Origin: Betaproteobacteria bacterium
GTDB lineage: Bacteria > Pseudomonadota > Gammaproteobacteria > Burkholderiales > Casimicrobiaceae
Assembly (NCBI GenBank): GCA_003153475.1
Contig: PLYT01000043.1
Span: forward strand, 1-41,814
Direction: 5' to 3'
Length of the DNA: 41,814 bases
How positions within the stretch are numbered: position 1 is the stretch's first letter; every line of letters begins with the position of its first letter. This document shows, in pieces, positions 1 to 8,390 of this stretch. The translations under genes were made by a program, and so were the position numbers. A model generated the notes under the pieces. It was not told where the DNA came from and searched no databases. It saw only the letters and a program-made list of their open reading frames with translations.

Positions 1-1777
1 CGCGCCGCACCTTGCGCGTGCGCGTCATCTCGTCGTCATCGGGATCGAGCTCCTTGTGCAATATCAGGAACCGCTGGATCTGCGAATCGGCGAGCGCGCC
101 TTCCTGCGCGAGCTCGGCGTTGACCTGCTCGACGCATTCGCGGATCAGGGCCTGGACTTCCACCTTGGCGGCGAGATCGGTGTAGCCCGAATACGGAATG
201 CCGCGCCGCTCGGCCCAATTGCCGACCGAGCCGATGTCGATGTTGATGAATGCGCAAACCTTGTCGCGTTGATTGCCGAAGGCGACCGCTTCGCGGATGT
301 GCGGAAAGAACTTGAGCTTGTTCTCGATGTAATTCGGCGCGAACATCGCTCCGGTCGCGAGTTTTCCCACGTCCTTGGCGCGATCGATGATCTTCAGCTG
401 GCCGGTGTCGTCGAAAAAGCCGGCATCCCCGGTGCGGAAATAGCCTTCGGGGTCGATCGATTCGGCCGTCGCGTCCGGGCGCTTGTAGTATTCCTTGAGC
501 AGCATCGGCCCGCGCACCAGCACTTCGCCGTTGTCGGCGATCCTGATCTCGACTCCGGGCGCGGCATGCCCCACCGTGTCGAACCGGACGCCGCCGTCCG
601 GCTGCAGGCAGACATAGGCGCAGGTCTCGGTCGAACCGTAGAGCTGCTTCAGGTTGATCCCGATCGAGCGATAGAAGCGGAACAGGTCGGGGCCGATCGC
701 GGCGCCCGCCGTATAGGCAACGCGAATTCGGCTCATCCCGAGCACGTTGCGCAGCGGTCCGTACACGACCACGTTTCCGATCGCATAGAGGACGCGATCG
801 AGCACGCCGACCGGCCTGCCGTCGAGGATCTCGGGCCCGCAGCGGCGCGCGACTGCCGTGAAATAGCGGAACAGCCAGCGCTTGGGCGCCGACGCGTCTT
901 CCATCCGGATCATCACCTGCGTCAGCAGATTCTCGAAAATGCGCGGCGGAGCGAAATAGTAGCTGGGCCCGATCTCGCGCAGATCGGTCATCACCGTGTC
1001 GCCCGATTCGGGACAGTTGATCGTGAATCCCGCGACCAGCCACTGCGCGTAGGAAAAAAGATGGTCTCCGACCCACGCCATCGGCAGGTAGGCGAGGATG
1101 CTGTCGTCGGCGCTGAGGTGATCGAATGCGCAGCCGCCCTGCGCGGCCACGATGAATGCCGAATGCGTCTGGCACACGCCCTTGGGCTTGCCGGTCGTTC
1201 CCGACGTATAGAGCATGATCGACACGTCGTCCGGCCGGCCCTTGGCCACTTCGGCGTCGAAGAATCCGGGATGCGCACCGTCGAACTCGCGGCCGATCTC
1301 GAGCAGGCGATCCACGCTGGTCACGTTCTCGTAGTTGCGCAGGCCCCGAGGATCGTCGTAGTAGACGTGTTGCAAGGTCGGAACCTGCGACTTCGCTTCG
1401 AGTATCTTGTCGACCTGCTCCTGATCTTCGGCCAGCGCATAGGCGATTCCAGCGTCGTTGAGCACATAGACGAATTCCGCTGCCGGCGCGTCCTGGTACA
1501 TCGGCACCGGGATTCCGCCCAGCGACTGCGCCGCGGTCATCGCCCAGTACAGGCGCGGCCGGTTGTCGCCGATGATCGCCAGATGCATGCCGCGGCGGAA
1601 GCCTTGCGCAGCGAGTCCGCAGGCAAGCGCGCGCACGTCGGCCGCCACCTGGCTCCACGTCCAGGTTTGCCAGATGCCCAAGTGCTTTTCGCGCGTCGCC
1701 GGACGATTGCCGCGCGTGCGCGCGTGCTCGATCAGCAACCGGGGGAACGTCGAGTCTTTCGTGGCTTCCTCCTCCAA
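1..1777 (-). CDS. Long-chain acyl-CoA ligase (AMP-binding), 3' end outside window
   Basis: Adenylate-forming enzyme that would activate a fatty or other carboxylic acid to its acyl-CoA. About 592 codons are visible and the frame is still open at the left edge. The phosphate-binding core YTSGTTGKPKG lies near 1190-1221, LKQLYGSTET near 620-650 and YFRTGDAG near 425-450. The last visible residues, EMTRTRKVRR, are typical of the C-terminal lid, so probably only a few tens of residues are missing. The N-terminus STFPRLLIEHARTRG matches the long (FadD15-like) ligase group. The start is unclear: TTG at 1777 is the first legal start after an in-frame stop, but the strong ribosome site GGAGGAGG sits inside that extension, just before an ACG at 1762 where family alignment would put Met. 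The substrate cannot be told from sequence. In related bacteria such ligases often sit beside Liv-type ABC genes; here any such partner would lie off the left edge. Confidence 0.9.
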   Translation of the reverse strand, partial: MEEEATKDSTFPRLLIEHARTRGNRPATREKHLGIWQTWTWSQVAADVRALACGLAAQGFRRGMHLAIIGDNRPRLYWAMTAAQSLGGIPVPMYQDAPAAEFVYVLNDAGIAYALAEDQEQVDKILEAKSQVPTLQHVYYDDPRGLRNYENVTSVDRLLEIGREFDGAHPGFFDAEVAKGRPDDVSIMLYTSGTTGKPKGVCQTHSAFIVAAQGGCAFDHLSADDSILAYLPMAWVGDHLFSYAQWLVAGFTINCPESGDTVMTDLREIGPSYYFAPPRIFENLLTQVMIRMEDASAPKRWLFRYFTAVARRCGPEILDGRPVGVLDRVLYAIGNVVVYGPLRNVLGMSRIRVAYTAGAAIGPDLFRFYRSIGINLKQLYGSTETCAYVCLQPDGGVRFDTVGHAAPGVEIRIADNGEVLVRGPMLLKEYYKRPDATAESIDPEGYFRTGDAGFFDDTGQLKIIDRAKDVGKLATGAMFAPNYIENKLKFFPHIREAVAFGNQRDKVCAFINIDIGSVGNWAERRGIPYSGYTDLAAKVEVQALIRECVEQVNAELAQEGALADSQIQRFLILHKELDPDDDEMTRTRKVRR

Positions 1778-2025
1778 CCCTTTGCCGCTTCAGCGGTCTA
1801 TCTCGCCGGGAGGTCATAATACCTGCCGCCGCCGCGGGCGCAACCAAGGCGGACGGCGCCCGGGCGCGGCTTATGGCGGACGCTGGGCAATTCTTACGAG
1901 GCTTAGCAGTTCTTGCAGCAGGATGTTGGCGGACGATTTGGCCTTGCACTTGATAAACAATGACTTTTGTGGCGGCACCCTCCTTGCTTACGGTCGATAG
2001 CCGTGATCGTCCGGCGGAGCGCGAC

Positions 2026-4194
2026 ATGCGGGGACAAGCACGCAGTCTGTTCGTGCCAGGACATAATTGCTGGCGTCTGGCGCGCGCGACGCGCCTCGGA
2101 TTCCTGATCGACGGAAGCGAATATTTCGGCGCGGTGCGCGCCGCGCTCGCCGGTGCGCAGCGGGAAATATTCATTCTCGGCTGGGATATCGACAGCCGCA
2201 TGCATCTGGTTCCCACCGGCGCCAACGACGGTTTTCCCGAGCCGCTACGGGAGTTTCTCAACGCGCTGCTCGCCGCGCGCCCCCAGCTGCAGATACATGT
2301 GCTGAGCTGGGACTTCGCCCTGCTGTTCGCGCTCGAGCGCGAATGGCTGGGCCGTCTCAAGTTCGGTTGGCGCACGCGCCGCCGCCTGCATTTCCAGCTC
2401 GACGATCATCATCCGACCGGCGCTTCGCATCACCAGAAGCTCGTCGTCGTCGACGATGCGCTGGCGTTCGTCAGCGGCTTCGACCTCACGCGCAATCGCT
2501 GGGACACGCCGCTTCATTTGCCGGCCGATCCGGCGCGGCGCAATGCCGACGGCAACGGCTACGCACCGTTCCACGATGTCGGCGCGCTGGTCGACGGCGA
2601 AGCCGCGCGGGCGCTCGGAGATCTGGCACGCGACCGCTGGCACCGCGCGACCGGAAGGCGCACGAGGCCGCCCGAACGCGCACCCGAGCCCGCCGCATGG
2701 CCAGCGTGTGCCGGGATCGTGCTGTCCGATATCGACGTCGCAATCGTGCGCACCGAACCCGCGTTCGATGGCGCGCCGGCCATCGCCGAGGTCCGGCAGC
2801 TCCATCTGGACGCGATCGCCGCGGCGAGGACCTCGATCTTTTCGGAAAATCAGTACTTCACCTCGCGCCTGATCGCCGACGCGTTCGAGTCGCACCTGGT
2901 CGAACCGGCAGGCCCCGAAATCGTCGTCGTTTCACCGATCACGCAGAGCGGCTGGCTCGAGGTCTCGACGATGGGGGTGCTGCGCGCGCGGGTCCACCGG
3001 CGTCTGGTCGAGGCCGATGCCAGTGCACGCTACCGATTGTATTGTCCGTGGCTGGGCGACGATGCCGCGCTGCCGGCGCGCTGCCTCAACGTACACAGCA
3101 AGGTGCTGGTCATCGACGACGAGATCCTGTCGGTCGGCTCGGCGAACCTGACGGCGCGCTCGATGAGCCTGGACACCGAATGCAATCTCGCGATCGAGGC
3201 GAGAGGCGAGGCGCGAGTGCGCGCGGCGATCGCCGGCTTGCGATCGCGCCTGCTCGGCGAGCATCTCGATCGCGACCCGTCGGATGTCGCGGCCGCGGTC
3301 GAACGGGTCGGATCGCTGATCGGCGCGATCGAAGCGCTGCGCGGCGAAGGCCGGTCGCTGCGACCGCTCGGCGTCATCGAAGAGGACGAGTGGAGCGCCC
3401 TGCTCGCCGACCAGCCGATGATCGATCCCGAGGAACCGGTCGACGTCGACAGTCTGCTGTCCGATGTCGTCGCCCGCAACGAACGCCGGCCGGCGTCCGG
3501 ACGGATCGTCGCTATCGCGCTGATCCTGTTCGCGCTGGCGGCACTGGCGCTGGCATGGCGCTACACGCCGCTGCGCGAATGGATCAACGTCGAATCACTG
3601 GTGCGCTTAAGCGACCGGTTCGAAGCGAGCCCGTTCGCGCCGCTGATCGTCATCGGCGGCTTCGTGCTGGGCGGACTGCTGGTCATACCGGTGACGATGC
3701 TGATCGCCGCGACCGGCATCGTGTTCGGACCCTGGCTCGGCATGCTCTATTCGCTGATCGGCGCGACGCTCAGCGCGGTATTCGTCTATGGCATCGGCCG
3801 AGAGGTCGGACGCGACGCGGTGCGGCAGGTCGCCGGTCGCCGCATCAACGACCTGTCCCGGCGCATCGCCAAGCGCGGCCTCCTCGCGATGCTGTTCGTG
3901 CGCATCGTGCCGATTGCGCCTTTTTCGATCATCAATCTGGTGGCCGGCGCATCGCATCTCGCCTTCCGCGACTTCGTCATCGGCACGATCCTCGGCCTCA
4001 CGCCAGGCACCGTCATCATCGTATTTTTCGTTGACCGCATTATCGCGGCGGTGCGGCAGCCGGGACCGGTCTCGTTCGCGTTGCTGGCGGTGGTCGCCGG
4101 CGTCGCGATTGCCGGCACGCTGGCGGTCCGCGCCCGTCTCAGGCCGCGCGACGACGCCGATGCGACCGAACACGCTGCGCCGGGCGCGTACTGA
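2026..4194 (+). CDS. Phospholipase D-like (HKD) protein fused to a VTT/DedA-type membrane domain
   Basis: Two PLD catalytic motifs are present: HHQKLVVVDD near residue 135 and NVHSKVLVIDDE near residue 358, each with the H-x-K-x4-D pattern of phosphatidyl transferases, hydrolases and cardiolipin synthases. A membrane segment near residue 490 (IALILFALAALALAW) follows. From about residue 533 to 680 comes a VTT (SNARE-associated/DedA) domain, with IPVTMLIAATGIVFGPWLG and RIVPIAPFSIINLVAGAS. ATG 2026 is chosen because GGAG lies 6 nt upstream; an in-frame ATG at 1960 would add 22 residues without a ribosome site. The gene ends 8 nt before an EEP-family phosphodiesterase gene, an arrangement like the E. 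coli ybhP-clsB-ybhN cluster. By family the likely job is phospholipid (cardiolipin-type) synthesis or remodelling at the inner membrane, with the VTT part possibly moving or flipping lipid; that coupling is inference. Confidence 0.9.
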   Translation: MRGQARSLFVPGHNCWRLARATRLGFLIDGSEYFGAVRAALAGAQREIFILGWDIDSRMHLVPTGANDGFPEPLREFLNALLAARPQLQIHVLSWDFALLFALEREWLGRLKFGWRTRRRLHFQLDDHHPTGASHHQKLVVVDDALAFVSGFDLTRNRWDTPLHLPADPARRNADGNGYAPFHDVGALVDGEAARALGDLARDRWHRATGRRTRPPERAPEPAAWPACAGIVLSDIDVAIVRTEPAFDGAPAIAEVRQLHLDAIAAARTSIFSENQYFTSRLIADAFESHLVEPAGPEIVVVSPITQSGWLEVSTMGVLRARVHRRLVEADASARYRLYCPWLGDDAALPARCLNVHSKVLVIDDEILSVGSANLTARSMSLDTECNLAIEARGEARVRAAIAGLRSRLLGEHLDRDPSDVAAAVERVGSLIGAIEALRGEGRSLRPLGVIEEDEWSALLADQPMIDPEEPVDVDSLLSDVVARNERRPASGRIVAIALILFALAALALAWRYTPLREWINVESLVRLSDRFEASPFAPLIVIGGFVLGGLLVIPVTMLIAATGIVFGPWLGMLYSLIGATLSAVFVYGIGREVGRDAVRQVAGRRINDLSRRIAKRGLLAMLFVRIVPIAPFSIINLVAGASHLAFRDFVIGTILGLTPGTVIIVFFVDRIIAAVRQPGPVSFALLAVVAGVAIAGTLAVRARLRPRDDADATEHAAPGAY

Positions 4195-4202
4195 AGGCCG
4201 CG

Positions 4203-4907
4203 ATGACGTCATCGACGATCACCGTCGCGACTTACAACATCCATGACGCGGTCGGAGGTGACGGAAGATTTGCGCCTGAGCGCATCGTCGCGGTGCTCGC
4301 TGAGATCGGCGCCGACATCATCGCGATGCAGGAAGTCGGAGCGCACCACGACGGGGTCGACACGCTGGCGCGTCTTCGCGACGCCACGGGCCTGCACGCC
4401 GTCGCAGGGCCCGCGCGGTGGCGCGCCGCCGGCGCGCATGGCAACTGCCTGCTGTCGCGACACCCGATCGTCGAATGCACGCATATCGACCTGACTTACG
4501 GGCGCCGCGAGGCGCGCAGCGCGCTCGACGCGGTCGTCGATTGCGACGGCATGCTGTTGCGCGTGCTGGCAACCCATCTGGGCTTGCGCCCCGCCGAACG
4601 CCGCGCTCAGGTGCACAGTCTCCTCAAGGCGCTCGAAGCCGAGACGCCGCATCCCACGTTGCTGATGGGAGATCTGAACGAATGGTTTCTGTGGGGCCGT
4701 CCGCTGCGCTGGCTGCACGCGCATTTCGAGGCCACACCTTCGCCGCGAAGCTTCCCGGCGCGCGCGCCGCTGCTGGCGCTCGATCGGATCTGGGTCGAGC
4801 CGCGCGCGCTGTTGCAACGGCTGTGGGCGCACGGCAGCTCCGCGGCCCGCGCGGCTTCCGATCATATCCCGGTGGTCGCCGACATCCGCTTGCCCGAGAC
4901 GCCCTGA
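4203..4907 (+). CDS. Endonuclease/exonuclease/phosphatase (EEP) family protein, YbhP-like
   Basis: A 234-residue EEP-fold metal-dependent phosphoesterase. The family motifs occur in order: TYNIHD near residue 10, IIAMQEVG with the metal-binding Glu near residue 42, a central ATHLG, MGDLNEW with Asp and Asn of the active site, and a terminal SDHIPVVADI carrying the catalytic Asp-His pair. No signal peptide is seen, so it is probably cytoplasmic. It starts 8 nt after the PLD-VTT gene and is surely cotranscribed with it. The same pair, YbhP with a cardiolipin-synthase-like PLD, occurs in E. coli, which suggests a role in phospholipid metabolism rather than DNA repair. The substrate is unknown. 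Confidence 0.88.
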   Translation: MTSSTITVATYNIHDAVGGDGRFAPERIVAVLAEIGADIIAMQEVGAHHDGVDTLARLRDATGLHAVAGPARWRAAGAHGNCLLSRHPIVECTHIDLTYGRREARSALDAVVDCDGMLLRVLATHLGLRPAERRAQVHSLLKALEAETPHPTLLMGDLNEWFLWGRPLRWLHAHFEATPSPRSFPARAPLLALDRIWVEPRALLQRLWAHGSSAARAASDHIPVVADIRLPETP

Positions 4908-5153
4908 AGCGGTGCAGCGCACGGCCCGGGCGATGTCTCCGCGGGTCCTACAGTCAAATCAGCGCCCCACCGATACCGCCGCCGCACGCGACCGAGCATG
5001 CTGGCGGCATCGATTCCGGCGCGTTCGGTGCGCTTGTTGCGCCGCGGTTGACGGAACCGGTCGTCGCACAGGCCCTGTCGGTCGCGCGATGCGGCAGGCG
5101 CGTCGCGCCGATGACGGCCCGTGCGCCTGCAATCAATCTCGAAAGGAAGACAT

Positions 5154-5870
5154 ATGAGTCGCACAACCCCAGCAGTCCACGCTGCACGACGATGGATCGG
5201 TCTGGTCGCCTTCGCGTCGCTGGCGGCCGCGACGGGACCGGCGTCCGCGCAGACGGATCAGGATAAACTGGTCCGCGAGGCACAGACGACGTTTTCGAAT
5301 TTTGTCCGTGATCCGGACATGTCATGGTTCCAACGGCATCTCGGAGAGGCGAGGGCCGTGCTGATCGCGCCGAAGATCGTGCGCGCAGGTTGGATCTTCG
5401 GTGGCTCCGGCGGACGCGCGGTGCTGTTTTCGCGCAACGCGCAAAGCGGCCGCTGGTCCGGTCCCGCGTTCTACAATCTCGGGACGGCGAGCGTAGGCTT
5501 CCAGGCCGGCGTCGACGTTTCGGAAACGGTCACGCTGGTCATGAGCGACAAGGGGTTGAACTCGCTACTGGCGAACTCGGTGAAGCTGGGTGGTGATGCG
5601 AGCATCGCCGCAGGGCCTATCGGCGCCGGTGCGAACAGCGACGTCACCACTGACCTGATTGCGTTCAGCCGGTCGAAGGGCGTCTATGGCGGGCTGAATC
5701 TGAACGGCACCGTGGTCAGCGTCGCCAACAACTGGAACGAGGCCTACTACGGGCGTAACGTCACCCCGCCTGACATCCTGTTGATGGCAACCGCGCACAA
5801 TCCGCACGCCGACCGGCTCGCCGATGCAATCAGCCGCGCGGCCGGCGGCGCCAAGACAAGTCTGCGTTAA
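5154..5870 (+). CDS. SYLF/Ysc84-domain lipid-binding protein
   Basis: A 238-residue secreted protein. The N-terminus has a signal peptide with hydrophobic core WIGLVAFASLAAATG and an ASAQ-type cleavage site near residue 31. The rest is a SYLF domain: LIAPKIVRAGWIFGGSGGRA, a nucleotide-loop-like GRWSGPAFYNLGTASVGFQ, VMSDKGLNSLL and FSRSKGVYGGLNLNGTVV. SYLF domains bind phosphoinositides in eukaryotes; bacterial members are periplasmic or outer-membrane associated with no settled function. ATG 5154 is chosen because AAGGAAG lies just upstream; an in-frame GTG at 5121 would add 11 residues before the signal peptide. It has its own transcription unit, with 246 bp upstream in which I recognise nothing. 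Confidence 0.9.
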   Translation: MSRTTPAVHAARRWIGLVAFASLAAATGPASAQTDQDKLVREAQTTFSNFVRDPDMSWFQRHLGEARAVLIAPKIVRAGWIFGGSGGRAVLFSRNAQSGRWSGPAFYNLGTASVGFQAGVDVSETVTLVMSDKGLNSLLANSVKLGGDASIAAGPIGAGANSDVTTDLIAFSRSKGVYGGLNLNGTVVSVANNWNEAYYGRNVTPPDILLMATAHNPHADRLADAISRAAGGAKTSLR

Positions 5871-6497
5871 CGCAACTCATGCGCTGGCGATCACGGCGCA
5901 AGTAACGAAGGCGGCCCGGGGCTTCGGCTTCGAGCCGCTTTGTTTGGTCCGTTGCACCGGCGAGCTCGCGCGGGCGCGCAGGGAGTGCGCGGTCTCGGGC
6001 TGATTTGAGCGATCCGATCGTGCCCAGGACGCGGGCCATCGCCGTCCGGCCGTTGCCGCCGCCCGCCCAGCGGTCGAGCGACTGTGCGTGCCGCCTATAG
6101 AGCGAGTGCCGCATCGAGCGTCTCCTGTTTCAAGCAACCCCGTCCCATTTCACGCCTGTCGCGCTGCACCAAATACGCTGCATTGCGACGCGTTGCGTCA
6201 CTGAACCGGGTGCTCTTTGTCGGGTCGTCCACCGGTACCTCTGTCTCGATCTGTCGTTGATATTGCTCACCAAACCACCGGCTCTCCGTCTCGACGCCCC
6301 CAGTGCAATCGCGCGCTGGTGAGGTCGGGGCTCGGCGCGTCTCCCCGGACACTCCGCAAATCCCGTGCCCGTGATCGGCGATCCGCGCGAGGCGGTGTCG
6401 CCCCCGGAGCCTGCCGGCCCGTCCGAAGCGGTAAGCTATGAGCCGTTCGGAACGGCAGCGCATGGCGAAACAGATGGTGACGAGGTCAGGAAGCTCG
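5871..6497. other. 627-bp stretch with no confident gene
   Basis: No recognisable protein is found on either strand. Two minus-strand frames are worth recording. One runs 6114-5830 (94 codons, Arg-rich) with a good GGAG 7 nt before its ATG, but it overlaps the SYLF gene end by 41 bp. The other runs 6352-6095 from a GTG and contains a natural-looking stretch (RDRREMGRGCLKQETLDAAL); it overlaps the first by about 20 bp. Neither has a family I know. Base composition is a little lower in GC near 6120-6290. The plus strand may hold the promoter of the next gene; no clear -35/-10 pair is seen. Confidence 0.4.
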
Positions 6498-7628
6498 ATG
6501 GAGCAATGGCGATCGCGCGCGGACGCGCCGTCCCCGGCTTTCCTTCGGTTCGTGCTGCTGTCGATGCTGCTGCACGCCACGATCGTCATTCTTTTCGGTA
6601 CCTCGCACGGCACCGGCGCGGGCCGCGGCGAGGGCGCGCTGGATGTCCTCGACGTCACCTTGCGTCGACAACCGGCCACGCCCGACGCCGGTCTTCGTAC
6701 GGCGCCGGACGCCGAGCCGGCTACCGGACAAGCGTTGCTTCCGCGTGCCGACGAGCATTCCCCGCTGGTGGCACCACCGCGCAACGAGGCCGCGCCGGCA
6801 ATCGAACCGGCGAAGACGCGCGAGCCGGTCCCGATCGAGCCCCTGCTGCCCACGCCGCAGCGACCGGTCGAGCCCGATACCATGCCGCCGCCGATACCGC
6901 TGCAAGCGATCGAGCCCTTGCCGCGAATCGATTCGGGCCCGCTGCTGGAAATGGACAAGTCGCCGATCCCGCCGCTGATTGCGCCGCCGCCGATTGCGCC
7001 GCCGCCGATCGAGCGGCTCGCCCTGCCGCCGGCTCCGCCACCGCTCGCCGCACCGATGGAGCTCGCACCGCGTCCGGTACCGCTGGTTCCCGCTGCGCCG
7101 ATCGAACGGCTGGCCGCGCCCCCGTTTCAGCACGACCTCGCACCGCCGGTCGAGCTGGCGCCGCGCGAGGCCCCGATCGCGCCGGCACCGCTCGATCGCC
7201 TGGCGGTGCCGCGAATCGACAACGAGCTCGCCCCCGCGCCGAGCCTGGTCGCGCCGAGCCCGTCCGCCGCGCCGGTTGCCGCACCCGCCGCACCCGCCAC
7301 CCAACCGCCGCGGCTGCGACTGGGCGCACCCGACACCGACGAAGACCTGTTCAAGCCGCGGGATGCCGCAGCGCCGGGCGAATCCGGTGGACCTCACATC
7401 GACATGGACGCGGCGCGCCAGCGCGCGCGCGAAATCGCCAGCGAAGCGACGGGCACGCGCGGCATCCTGCCCGCGTTGCCGCCGCCGCCGGAAAGGAAAT
7501 CCAAGGAAAGTACGGCGCTGGAAAAAGCAGTCAAGCCCGATTGCCGCACGGCCTACGCCGGGATGGGCCTGCTCGCGGTCCCGGTGCTGGTAGCGAGCAC
7601 GATCGGCGACGGTGGTTGTCGCTGGTAG
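6498..7628 (+). CDS. Proline-rich TonB-like membrane-anchored protein, function unknown
   Basis: About 376 residues. One N-terminal membrane helix, FLRFVLLSMLLHATIVILF, is followed by roughly 270 residues rich in Pro, Ala and Glu (repeats such as IAPPPIAPPPIERLALPPAP), as in TonB proteins that span the periplasm. The C-terminus ends TAYAGMGLLAVPVLVASTIG then GGCRW, with two Cys (one in KPDCRTAY, one in GGCRW) that could form a disulfide; it does not look like the standard TonB C-terminal domain. ATG 6498 is chosen because AGGA lies about 7 nt upstream; in-frame ATGs at 6438, 6462 and 6474 would add 8-20 residues. No ExbB or ExbD gene is nearby. A second protein of similar design lies at 14200-15147. 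Confidence 0.75.
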   Translation: MEQWRSRADAPSPAFLRFVLLSMLLHATIVILFGTSHGTGAGRGEGALDVLDVTLRRQPATPDAGLRTAPDAEPATGQALLPRADEHSPLVAPPRNEAAPAIEPAKTREPVPIEPLLPTPQRPVEPDTMPPPIPLQAIEPLPRIDSGPLLEMDKSPIPPLIAPPPIAPPPIERLALPPAPPPLAAPMELAPRPVPLVPAAPIERLAAPPFQHDLAPPVELAPREAPIAPAPLDRLAVPRIDNELAPAPSLVAPSPSAAPVAAPAAPATQPPRLRLGAPDTDEDLFKPRDAAAPGESGGPHIDMDAARQRAREIASEATGTRGILPALPPPPERKSKESTALEKAVKPDCRTAYAGMGLLAVPVLVASTIGDGGCRW

Positions 7629-7669
7629 CGTCCAGTAATCAAACTCGGGGCCGCCGAGCGCAACTCAAG

Positions 7670-8188
7670 TCAATGCCCGATGTTGAGCGCTTCCAGAAAG
7701 CGCGAGACCATATTGTACGCTGCGACCGTGGCCACCAGCTCGACCAGTCCACGCGAATCGAAGTGCTGGCGCAGCGGCTCGAATTCTTCATCGGGAACCT
7801 GGACGTTTCGGGTCATCGTGTCGGTCAGCGTCAATACGGCGCCTTCGAGCGGCGTGAACGCTTCGCCGACGCCTTCCGCATGCAAGGCCGCGATTTTTTC
7901 TTCGTTGATGCCAGACCGGCGCGCCACCGGCAGATGAGCCTCGAATTCGAACGGCGCGCGATTGAGCACGGCGACCCTGAGGATAACGAGCTCGCGCAAA
8001 TCCGCCGGAAGCGAGCTTCGGTTGCGCACCGCCGTCAGCATCTGCTCCCAGCCGGCCGCGAGCGGCGCGCTGTTGAGCAGGACCCGATAGAGCAGAAGAA
8101 TCTCGCCGCGTTCGGCGACGATAGCCGCCTCGATCGCCGCGAGCTCCGGGCGGGATCCGGGCGTGACGGGCGCAACGCGTGTGGCCAT
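7670..8188 (-). CDS. Carboxymuconolactone decarboxylase (CMD/AhpD-like) family protein
   Basis: A 172-residue all-alpha CMD-domain protein. The family core is LPADLRELVILRVAVLNRAP then FEFEAHLPVARRSGINEEKI; FEFEAH corresponds to the E-x2-x2-H region of CMD enzymes. The CxxC redox pair of AhpD peroxidases is absent, so a peroxidase role is unlikely. Proteins of this subgroup are usually labelled CMD-like hydrolase or decarboxylase without a proven substrate. The TTG at 8206 would add six residues; ATG 8188 (MATRVAPVT) is preferred. It is convergent with the TonB-like gene (41 nt between stops) and divergent from the SH3b gene. Confidence 0.85.
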   Translation of the reverse strand: MATRVAPVTPGSRPELAAIEAAIVAERGEILLLYRVLLNSAPLAAGWEQMLTAVRNRSSLPADLRELVILRVAVLNRAPFEFEAHLPVARRSGINEEKIAALHAEGVGEAFTPLEGAVLTLTDTMTRNVQVPDEEFEPLRQHFDSRGLVELVATVAAYNMVSRFLEALNIGH

Positions 8189-8390
8189 TTTTCTGTCCGT
8201 CCTCAATTTGATTTACGGCCGCCGTCGGAATCGCGCCGCCCACGTGGCGAAGCGCTTCGGCACCGACGGCATGCCGCAAACATGGCCGGCGCCGCATCGC
8301 CGATGGTAGCAGTTCGAGCAAAGGCGAAAGGACGCGTATGATGAACCACGCCGGCCGCCGCTGCCGGAACAATGAGAACGGGAGCACATC

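Noticed and set aside
2049..2064. TGTTCG-TGCC-AGGACA, one mismatch from the small-gene palindrome
   Set aside because: It lies inside the phospholipase gene and codes for LFVPG, which fits the protein; no gene starts after it. Probably chance, and a reminder that the motif needs a genome-wide background test.
36..2375. Very long open frames opposite and alongside the acyl-CoA ligase
   Set aside because: They are out-of-phase readings of a high-GC gene: the ligase motifs appear only in the third minus frame, which runs off the left edge. The others are Arg-rich and have no family pattern.
6365..8341. A 658-codon plus-strand frame across the TonB-like and CMD genes
   Set aside because: Low-complexity Ala/Arg/Gly composition, and it is the shadow of two genes on opposite strands with clear features of their own.
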